A stretch of DNA of 12,159 nucleotides from an uncultured Lachnospiraceae bacterium. GTDB taxonomy: Bacteria; Bacillota_A; Clostridia; Lachnospirales; Lachnospiraceae. The notes beneath the pieces were generated by a model. The model was not told the origin of the DNA and did not search any database. It saw only the letters and a program-made list of their open reading frames with translations. The DNA is taken from assembly GCA_946529195.1 (NCBI GenBank), contig CAMMZE010000015.1, forward strand, positions 1 to 12,159, read 5' to 3'. The stretch's first letter is position 1; every line of letters starts with the position of its first letter. Both the position numbers and the translations under genes were made by a program. Below, piece after piece: positions 6,777-12,159 of this stretch.

Positions 6777-7805
6777 ATGAAGATCTGGTCCGGGCATCAG
6801 AAGGGAGTCAATCTGGGAGGCTGGTATTCCCAATGCGACCACTCCCGGGAGCGCTATGACAAGTTTATTACAGAAGAGGATTTTGCAGTGATCAGATCCT
6901 GGGGAGCGGATCATGTCCGTGTCCCGATTGATTATGAACTGCTTGAAGATGCGGATGGAGAGCCCCTGGAAGAAGGCTATCTCCGTCTGGAAAAGACGAT
7001 CGGATGGTGCAGGAAAAACGGTCTTAATATGATTCTGGACCTGCACAAGACTGCCGGTTATTCCTTTGACGCGGATGAAGGCGAAGCGGGATTTTTTGAC
7101 AGCGAGTTCTATCAGGAACGTTTTTACCGGCTCTGGGAGAGAATCGCCAGACGGTTCGGGCAGTATGCTGATATGCTGGCTTTTGAACTGCTCAATGAAG
7201 TGACGGAAAAGTCCTATGCCGCAGCCTGGAACCGGATTGCCGGCGAGTGCATCCGGCGGATCCGCCTGATTGCTCCGGATGTCTATATCCTGGTAGGCGG
7301 TTACTGGTATAACAGTGCGGCAGCAGTGCGGGATCTGGATCCTCCGGCAGATGAGAGGATCGTCTACAATTTCCACTGCTATGAGCCTCACATCTTTACC
7401 CATCAGGGAGCCTACTGGATGCCGACCATGGATCAGAGTTTCCGGATTCCGGTCACAGCCACTTACGGGCAGATGGAAGCAGCATCGCAGAAGATGCTGC
7501 CGGGCAATGTTGCAGGCCTTGACAAATATCCGCCGGAAGAGACTCTGTCCGCCGCATATTTTGAGGCCTTTATGGCAGATGCGGTCTCCGCCGCCGCAGA
7601 GCGCGGCGCCCTGCTTTACTGCGGGGAATACGGAGTGATCGACCTGGCAGATCCGGAAGATGCGCTAGCCTGGTACCGCATGATCCACCAGGCATTTGAC
7701 AAGTACGGGATCGGCCGCGCGGCCTGGTCCTACCGGGAAATGGATTTCGGTCTTTCTGATAAACGGATGGATCCGGTCCGGGAAAGGCTGCTGGAAGTGT
7801 TATGA
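6777..7805 (+). CDS. Cytoplasmic GH5 beta-glucanase, CelC-like
   Basis: Retaining glycoside hydrolase of family 5 (342 residues, a single (beta/alpha)8 catalytic domain). It has no signal peptide, linker, dockerin or carbohydrate-binding module, so it acts inside the cell on imported oligosaccharides. The acid/base is E141 in FELLNEVTE and the nucleophile is E284 in LYCGEYGVI. The N-terminal KGVNLGGW, HVRVPIDYELLE, ILDLHKTAGY and YNFHCYEPHIFTHQ stretches match Clostridium thermocellum CelC closely (GH5, probably subfamily 37). AAGGAG at 6764-6769 is 7 nt before the ATG. CelC is an endo-acting beta-1,4 and mixed-linkage glucanase, and its operon is also controlled by a LacI-family repressor, which supports this reading. 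Here the enzyme probably trims beta-1,4 or mixed-linkage gluco-oligosaccharides to cellobiose for the GH94 enzyme; exact linkage preference is not shown. Confidence 0.94.
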   Translation: MKIWSGHQKGVNLGGWYSQCDHSRERYDKFITEEDFAVIRSWGADHVRVPIDYELLEDADGEPLEEGYLRLEKTIGWCRKNGLNMILDLHKTAGYSFDADEGEAGFFDSEFYQERFYRLWERIARRFGQYADMLAFELLNEVTEKSYAAAWNRIAGECIRRIRLIAPDVYILVGGYWYNSAAAVRDLDPPADERIVYNFHCYEPHIFTHQGAYWMPTMDQSFRIPVTATYGQMEAASQKMLPGNVAGLDKYPPEETLSAAYFEAFMADAVSAAAERGALLYCGEYGVIDLADPEDALAWYRMIHQAFDKYGIGRAAWSYREMDFGLSDKRMDPVRERLLEVL

Positions 7806-7880
7806 GCTTTGCTCAGAAAGCGGAATAGTCAGTTGCAAAGAAAAGGCGCCGGACACGGGTGCGGTGAAATATAAGATGCA

Positions 7881-7897
7881 GCGCCGCTTGGCGGCGC
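7881..7897 (+). promoter_or_regulatory. GC hairpin ahead of the ATPase ribosome site
   Basis: GCGCCGC (7881-7887) and GCGGCGC (7891-7897) form a 7-bp all-GC stem with loop TTG, 8 nt before the ribosome site AAGGAGG (7906-7912). There is no T-run. It lies in a 115-nt gap between the GH5 and ATPase genes, where I see no convincing promoter. It may be an mRNA-processing or stability element. Confidence 0.5.
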
Positions 7898-7920
7898 GAG
7901 AAAATAAGGAGGAAATAGCG

Positions 7921-9093
7921 ATGGCAGAGGTCCGTTTGGTGAATATCAAAAAAGTCTATCCCCATGCCGGCGGTACAAGGAAAAAGAAGAAAGATGCGCC
8001 AGAAAAGAAGAATAATCTGCAGATTACAGATGAAGGCGTAGTAGCGGTACAGGAATTCAGCCTGGATATCGCGGACAAGGAATTTATCGTTCTGGTCGGT
8101 CCTTCCGGATGCGGCAAGTCCACCACCCTTCGTATGGTGGCCGGGCTGGAGGAGATCTCCGGCGGAGAGCTCTATATTGACGGCGAGCTGATGAACAATG
8201 TAGCTCCCAAAGACCGCGATATCGCCATGGTTTTCCAGAACTACGCACTCTACCCTCATATGTCTGTATTTGACAATATGTCATTCTCACTCAAGCTTCG
8301 CAAGAAACCGAAAAACGAGATTGAGGAGAAGGTGACACAGGCTGGCGGAATCCTTGATATCATGCAGTACATGGACCGCAGACCGGCAGCCCTGTCGGGC
8401 GGCCAGCGTCAGCGTGTAGCCATCGGGCGAGCCATCGTCCGCGCCCCCAAGGTCATGCTGATGGACGAGCCCCTCAGTAATCTGGATGCCAAGCTCCGCA
8501 ACGAGATGCGCGCGGAGATTATCAAACTGCGGGAACGTATCGACACCACATTCATCTATGTAACCCATGACCAGACCGAAGCCATGACCCTCGGTGACCG
8601 TATCGTTGTCATGAAAGATGGATATATCCAGCAGATTGGCACACCCCAGGAAGTATTCAATCATCCCGCCAACCTGTTCGTCGCCGGATTCATCGGCATG
8701 CCCGTCATGAACTTCTTCGACGCACAGCTGATCCGGGAAGGAGATAAATACTTCGTAGAACTCGAAGGCATGCGCGTAGAGCTTTCCGCGAAAAAAGAAG
8801 CCCGCCTGAAAGCCAACGACGTGCAATCCCAGACCGTCACCCTTGGCGTTCGTCCTGATCACACAGAACTGGCAGAACCGGGAACCGGCATCAGCGCAAA
8901 AATTGAGGTATCCGAAATGATGGGCGCCTCCGTCCATCTGCACGTAAGTGCAGCGGGCCGCGACGTCATCATCATTGTGCCCACACACGAAACCGAAGAG
9001 ATGCCCGCAATGGGAGACGAAGTTGCCTTCACCTTCAGCGGAAAAGTCGTCCACGTATTCTCCAAAGAAGACGAGAGGAACCTGGAATTATAG
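7921..9093 (+). CDS. Sugar ABC transporter ATPase, MsmX/UgpC type
   Basis: Nucleotide-binding subunit (390 residues) that powers the importer from the cytoplasmic face. Walker A is GPSGCGKST at 60-68, the Q-loop Gln is 106, the signature LSGGQRQR is at 158-165, Walker B ends in D182-E183, and the switch His is 216. A C-terminal regulatory (TOBE-type) domain covers about residues 235-390. Compared with MsmX, about 20 extra, Lys-rich residues (GGTRKKKKDAPEKKNN) are inserted between the first strand and the VVAVQEF strand, near residues 17-38. The start is at 7921, with AAGGAGG 8 nt upstream; an open upstream extension overlaps the GH5 gene in another frame and is not coding. It is last in the cluster. 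In many Gram-positives one such ATPase serves several importers; here it is encoded beside its permeases. Synonymous codon choice shifts in the C-terminal domain: the last eight Lys codons are all AAA. Confidence 0.95.
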   Translation: MAEVRLVNIKKVYPHAGGTRKKKKDAPEKKNNLQITDEGVVAVQEFSLDIADKEFIVLVGPSGCGKSTTLRMVAGLEEISGGELYIDGELMNNVAPKDRDIAMVFQNYALYPHMSVFDNMSFSLKLRKKPKNEIEEKVTQAGGILDIMQYMDRRPAALSGGQRQRVAIGRAIVRAPKVMLMDEPLSNLDAKLRNEMRAEIIKLRERIDTTFIYVTHDQTEAMTLGDRIVVMKDGYIQQIGTPQEVFNHPANLFVAGFIGMPVMNFFDAQLIREGDKYFVELEGMRVELSAKKEARLKANDVQSQTVTLGVRPDHTELAEPGTGISAKIEVSEMMGASVHLHVSAAGRDVIIIVPTHETEEMPAMGDEVAFTFSGKVVHVFSKEDERNLEL

Positions 9094-9105
9094 AGCCATG
9101 CGTCC

Positions 9106-9127
9106 AAAGAGGCTGTAAAAAAGTCCC
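9106..9127 (+). repeat. Left terminal inverted repeat
   Basis: It begins AAAGAGGCTGT, continues with a run of six A, and ends in GTCCC. All 22 bases are the reverse complement of 9353-9374, and the match stops abruptly on both sides. Confidence 0.9.
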
Positions 9128-9221
9128 TTTTCATGTCATGAATTTACACACACAAAAGGACTTGACTGAGCTTGTCTGCAATAGCATTCAGAAAGTGAAT
9201 AAAAAAATAATAAAAGAGAAA

Positions 9222-9256
9222 AATTATACATCGGCCTTTTCAAAGTATGTATAATT
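9222..9256. repeat. Internal 10-bp inverted repeat with TATAAT on both strands
   Basis: AATTATACAT (9222-9231) and ATGTATAATT (9247-9256) are perfect inverted copies around a 15-nt spacer. A TATAAT hexamer therefore occurs on each strand. No good -35 box stands at the right distance from either, so I do not call promoters. Confidence 0.6.
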
Positions 9257-9306
9257 AACGTGGAAAAATATAGTTTTTGTTGATAAAGCAAGAAGAGGTA
9301 CAAAGA

Positions 9307-9350
9307 ACCACCAGATCGGCGTTTAGCCATTCTGGTGGTCTTGTTTTTTT
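9307..9350 (+). terminator. Rho-independent terminator of the transporter cluster
   Basis: ACCACCAGA (9307-9315) pairs with TCTGGTGGT (9331-9339) in a perfect 9-bp stem. A nested GGC/GCC pairing (9318-9320 with 9326-9328) forms the top, and the tail is CTTG followed by seven T. It is oriented to stop plus-strand transcription leaving the ATPase gene, 214 bp beyond its stop, and lies wholly inside the inverted-repeat element. Confidence 0.85.
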
Positions 9351-9352
9351 CG

Positions 9353-9374
9353 GGGACTTTTTTACAGCCTCTTT
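9353..9374 (-). repeat. Right terminal inverted repeat
   Basis: It begins GGGAC, runs through six T, and ends ACAGCCTCTTT. It is the exact reverse complement of 9106-9127. A longer imperfect match (ATGC further out on each arm) may exist but needs gaps. Confidence 0.9.
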
Positions 9375-9426
9375 AAGCATTCGGTGAACCACGCCTGTAA
9401 ATACCCCTGGAAGCGGGAGAGGAATT

Positions 9427-10035
9427 TCATCTCAGCAGGCGGCTGACCTGTTCCCGGATCTGTTTCCAGTCCGGGCAGCGGGTATAATTGCTGCCGGGCA
9501 GCTCGGATTCCTGATTCCAGGGCCGGTCAAATACCATAACCTTAAGGTCAGGCAAATGGTCAAAGAATTTAAAGGCTCTGGGAGAGTCTTCTATGGCAAC
9601 ATCAAAATGCATCTGGTAATAGTCATCAAGTTCCAGATTGAAAGCACTGTTTTTGATAAAATAGTCCCTGCCGTACTTGTCAAGGAAAAACATTTTCACA
9701 CGTGAAAGACCATGCTCGTCAAGCCACCTGCGGGATGGTTCGCGGGTGCTGAGAGGACGCCCTGTGATGATAAAGACTTCATGTCCCTGATCGATCCATT
9801 CGTTCAGAACTTGTGAAGCGCCAGGTGTTTCCTCATAGGAGAGAAGTATCTCAGGGCGATGTCCTTCGATCATCAGATAATCGTAGTCATCATCGTTAAG
9901 TTCGAAGACCTCCTGAAGATTGAAGGTATGGACGTTTTCATAAGGGACGGCCTTTCCGAAAAACTTTTCTGCAAGTACTGTGAATGCCCGGGCTGTTTCG
10001 CAAAGGCAGTCATCAAAATCCACATAAAACCTCAT
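9427..10035 (-). CDS. HAD-superfamily hydrolase, 5'-nucleotidase-like
   Basis: Cytoplasmic phosphatase of 202 residues, probably acting on a nucleotide or other small phosphate ester. Motif I is YVDFDDCL, with nucleophile D6 and acid/base D8. Motif II is FIITGRP with T91. The Lys of motif III is most likely K120 (FLDKYGRD) or K128. Motif IV is AIEDSP with E149 and D150. The cap between motifs I and II is short and helical, as in the deoxyribonucleotidase (NT5C/YqfW-like) branch, but assignment to that branch is from general appearance only. AGGTGA at 10043-10048 is 7 nt before the ATG. It lies 31 bp downstream of the molybdopterin oxidoreductase gene on the same strand and has no promoter seen of its own, so the two are probably co-transcribed. 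It converges on the transporter cluster. Confidence 0.85.
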   Translation of the reverse strand: MRFYVDFDDCLCETARAFTVLAEKFFGKAVPYENVHTFNLQEVFELNDDDYDYLMIEGHRPEILLSYEETPGASQVLNEWIDQGHEVFIITGRPLSTREPSRRWLDEHGLSRVKMFFLDKYGRDYFIKNSAFNLELDDYYQMHFDVAIEDSPRAFKFFDHLPDLKVMVFDRPWNQESELPGSNYTRCPDWKQIREQVSRLLR

Positions 10036-10066
10036 AATGAGTTCACCTGTTTTCTATAATGTATGA

Positions 10067-12085
10067 TTAGAGCATGCGGTCTGCTTTCCGCACTTCCACC
10101 CGGTTGTCGTTCATGGTGGTCCCTTCGCCCAGGTCGGACAGGTTTTCGGAGGTCAGGGCATTGAAGGCGCGGCCTCCCACGCAGTCTGCACGGTTGTAGA
10201 CCCCTTCGCATACGGCGTTGCCGCGGGCAATCCGGTCGGTGACGACAGCTTCAAAGAATACAGAAGACAGATCGTTGTATGCTTCGATCAGCTGGCCGTC
10301 TGAGATGCCTCTTTCTGCCGCATCCTGTGTGTGCAGGATGAGTTTTTGTGCGCCGCGGCGCTCCATCAGATCCTTGCGGTCCAGATATTCGCAGTTCAGA
10401 GACCAGGCGCTGGGTGAAGCGACCAGACGCAGAGGATAATTGCCGCCCCGGGCTCTGGTATAGCGGGGAAGCGGGATGGGCATATTTTCATCCACGATAC
10501 GGAACTTGCCGGAAGGAGTGCCGATCTTCATATGGTCGGAGAATGGCATGGAAATGCTGCCGCCTTCCTGCAGAATCTGTCTGTCTGCTGCAGGGAGAGC
10601 GGCGACGGCAGGGGTCGGATGGTCAAGCAGGTACTGGAGCATCTGATCCTCGGTCTGCTTAAAATAATCATCTTCATATCCCATAGCCTCAGCCAGGAGG
10701 GCAAAGGTGTCCCAGTTGCTCTTGGATTCGCCGAGAGGCTTGATGACCGGGCGGGCAGTGCCAAGGGTGCAGTGTCCGTAGCAGCGGTAAATATCCGTCT
10801 GTTCCACAGAAAAAGTGGCCGGAAGGATGATATCTGCATATAAGGCAGTATCGGTCATAAAGCGCTCGTGTACCACGGTAAAAAGATCTTCCCGCATAAG
10901 TCCCCGGATGACGCCTTCCTGGTTGGATACAGTGGCAGCTGGATTGTTGCCGTAGACATAGAGGGAACGGACGGCTTCATCCCCGGTCAGTGCAAGGGCA
11001 GAGCCCATCTGATTGATATTGAGGCTGCGGGTGGCTTTCTTCAGAAAATCGGGCCTCTTGATGGGTGACTGATTTACATAAGCGGTATCGATGGGGGTGC
11101 AGCCGCACAGGCCTCCGCCCGGATATTGCCATGCTCCCGTAAAGAGAGAGAGGATGACGATCAGACGGACGGTCATGCCGCCATTGGCGTAGCGGGAAGC
11201 CCCGCTTCCCAGAATGATGACGGGGGCTTTGACAGAAGCATATTCGCGGGCGAGAGTCCGGATGGTCTCTGCCGGAATACCGGTTTCAGCTTCGGCCCAT
11301 TCGGGCGTATAGGAGTGCAGCGTTTTCCGGAATTCTTCATAGCCTTCGGTATGCTCTCTTAAAAATGTTTCATCAGACAGACCTTCCTGATCCAGCACAT
11401 GCATCATGGCAAGGGCCAGAGCACCGTCCGTGCCGGCTTTGATACAGATGGACTGGTCATAATGTGCCCCGTCGGAGTTGGCATAGGTGTCGATCTGGAT
11501 CCTGCGTTTTGCTCTGTTTTCCGGCCGGTTGAGCAGAGACATGAGCTGGGGGCGCGTGGCTTCCAGATTGCTTCCCCAGATGATGTAAAGGTCGCTATCT
11601 GCAATCTCCCGGGGATCCTGGCAGCCTGTTTTTCCAGCTACGGAACTGTAAGCGGCTCCTTTGGCCGGGCTGCAGAGGGTGCGGACCTGGCGGGAGGCGC
11701 CCATACGATTGAAAAAGGCATCTCCGCAGCCTCTTTGTATATCACTCATCACGCCGGAGTAGCAGCTGGGAAGGATAGCTTCCGGCCCGCTCTCTGCGAT
11801 GATCTGCTTCCAGGTGTCTGTGATGCGGCGGATGGCTTCTTCCCAGGATACAGGTGCAAATTCACCGCTTCCTTTTTTGCCGGTCCTGATCAGAGGCGTC
11901 AGGATACGGTCCCTGGAATAGATACTCTCCTCATAATGTGCCGTTTTCCGGCAGATTCCGCTCTTGGATACCGGGTGATCCGGGTCATTTCTGACGCTGA
12001 TAATCCTGCCATTTTCGACCTCGATCAGAAGACCGCAGGTATTGGGGCAGTCGTACGGACAAATCGACTTTTTGATTTCAGACAT
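10067..12085 (-). CDS. Molybdopterin oxidoreductase with N-terminal 4Fe-4S site (DMSO reductase superfamily)
   Basis: Cytoplasmic molybdenum or tungsten bis-pterin enzyme of 672 residues. The N-terminal cluster motif is C9-x3-C13-x3-C17-x27-C45. The catalytic MopB domain follows, with IIWGSNLEATRP, VIILGSGASR, YVYGNNPAATVSNQ and ADIILPATFSVEQTD. C138 in RTLCSPAKG falls where NapA has its metal-ligand Cys and formate dehydrogenase its selenocysteine, so Cys is the probable metal ligand. A C-terminal molybdopterin-dinucleotide domain begins near residue 549. There is no Tat signal. AAGGAGG at 12093-12099, 7 nt upstream, fixes the start at 12085; the longer frame to 12127 begins inside the promoter. 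No ferredoxin or membrane-anchor subunit is seen within the window. The substrate is not recognisable; it resembles the broad COG0243 anaerobic dehydrogenase group rather than a named enzyme. Confidence 0.93.
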   Translation of the reverse strand: MSEIKKSICPYDCPNTCGLLIEVENGRIISVRNDPDHPVSKSGICRKTAHYEESIYSRDRILTPLIRTGKKGSGEFAPVSWEEAIRRITDTWKQIIAESGPEAILPSCYSGVMSDIQRGCGDAFFNRMGASRQVRTLCSPAKGAAYSSVAGKTGCQDPREIADSDLYIIWGSNLEATRPQLMSLLNRPENRAKRRIQIDTYANSDGAHYDQSICIKAGTDGALALAMMHVLDQEGLSDETFLREHTEGYEEFRKTLHSYTPEWAEAETGIPAETIRTLAREYASVKAPVIILGSGASRYANGGMTVRLIVILSLFTGAWQYPGGGLCGCTPIDTAYVNQSPIKRPDFLKKATRSLNINQMGSALALTGDEAVRSLYVYGNNPAATVSNQEGVIRGLMREDLFTVVHERFMTDTALYADIILPATFSVEQTDIYRCYGHCTLGTARPVIKPLGESKSNWDTFALLAEAMGYEDDYFKQTEDQMLQYLLDHPTPAVAALPAADRQILQEGGSISMPFSDHMKIGTPSGKFRIVDENMPIPLPRYTRARGGNYPLRLVASPSAWSLNCEYLDRKDLMERRGAQKLILHTQDAAERGISDGQLIEAYNDLSSVFFEAVVTDRIARGNAVCEGVYNRADCVGGRAFNALTSENLSDLGEGTTMNDNRVEVRKADRML

Positions 12086-12117
12086 GGGAAGCCCTCCTTG
12101 CAGATGATTCTGGAAAA

Positions 12118-12147
12118 AGTATAGCATGGACCGGTGAAAGATGTCAT
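12118..12147 (-). promoter_or_regulatory. Sigma-A promoter of the oxidoreductase gene
   Basis: On the minus strand, ATGACA (12147-12142) and TATACT (12123-12118) are 18 bp apart, with an extended -10 TGC immediately before TATACT. The predicted start is near 12111, giving a leader of about 26 nt that contains the ribosome site. Confidence 0.65.
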
Positions 12148-12159
12148 TAAGAGATTTGC

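Larger units (their letters stand above)
9106..9374. mobile_element. 269-bp MITE-like element with 22-bp terminal inverted repeats
   Basis: Perfect 22-bp inverted repeats bound an AT-rich 225-bp interior with no convincing gene. The interior holds a 10-bp inverted repeat and a rho-independent terminator. I see no target-site duplication beside the repeats (cgtcc on the left, aagca on the right). The element lies 13 bp after the ATPase stop and 53 bp before the end of the convergent HAD gene. A non-autonomous derivative of a DDE insertion sequence is the likeliest identity; I cannot name the family. The only short frame is a 38-codon ORF (9138-9254) without a ribosome site. Confidence 0.6.

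Noticed and set aside
7833..7875. Possible promoter before the ATPase gene (TTGCAA and TATAAG)
   Set aside because: The two hexamers are 31 bp apart, far from the needed 16-18 bp, and no other -35 stands at the right distance.
7696..7920. Upstream in-frame extension of the ATPase gene
   Set aside because: It overlaps the end of the GH5 gene in another frame and has no ribosome site; AAGGAGG 8 nt before ATG 7921 and the family-typical MAEVRLVNIKKVY start decide against it.
9136..9330. 64-residue minus-strand open frame within the inverted-repeat element
   Set aside because: It overlaps the terminator and the internal inverted repeat, has no ribosome site and its residues resemble no known family.
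11399..12124. 241-residue plus-strand open frame at the right edge
   Set aside because: It is antisense to the oxidoreductase gene across its 4Fe-4S motif and catalytic domain; no domain or ribosome site supports it.
12086..12127. 14-residue N-terminal extension of the oxidoreductase
   Set aside because: Its ATG lies inside the -10 region of the predicted promoter; AAGGAGG with 7-nt spacing supports the start at 12085.

Overview
The window looks like a chromosomal piece from a Gram-positive anaerobe of the Lachnospiraceae type (Bacillota, Clostridia). Pointers are the strong AGGAGG-type ribosome sites in front of nearly every gene, moderate GC content, a lipoprotein sugar-binding protein with a Glu/Ala/Thr-rich linker, and GH94 and GH5 enzymes that read like those of cellulolytic clostridia. 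This is judged from protein and motif recognition only; no search was run.

Region 1 (1-9093) is a beta-glucan or cello-oligosaccharide utilisation locus. A cytoplasmic GH94 cellobiose phosphorylase (minus strand, 3' end cut by the window edge) diverges from a plus-strand cluster: LacI-family regulator, lipoprotein solute-binding protein, two ABC permeases, a cytoplasmic GH5 glucanase and an ABC ATPase. The 300-bp divergent intergenic region holds two well-formed sigma-A promoters. Each has a related LacI-type operator at or just after its predicted start site, and there is a 19-bp-periodic triple repeat upstream of the phosphorylase promoter. The likely logic is that the lipoprotein captures oligosaccharides, the two permeases and ATPase import them, the GH5 enzyme shortens them inside the cell, and the phosphorylase splits cellobiose into glucose 1-phosphate and glucose. 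LacI would repress both arms until an inducing sugar arrives. A 26-bp-pair hairpin between the binding-protein and permease genes probably sets their expression ratio.

Region 2 (9094-9426) is intergenic. It carries a 269-bp element with perfect 22-bp terminal inverted repeats (MITE-like), which contains the rho-independent terminator for the transport cluster.

Region 3 (9427-12159, minus strand) is a separate two-gene unit with its own promoter: a cytoplasmic molybdenum/tungsten bis-pterin oxidoreductase with an N-terminal 4Fe-4S site, followed 31 bp later by a HAD-superfamily nucleotidase-like phosphatase. The physiological substrate of the oxidoreductase cannot be read from the sequence.

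No tRNA, rRNA, CRISPR array or phage gene was seen.
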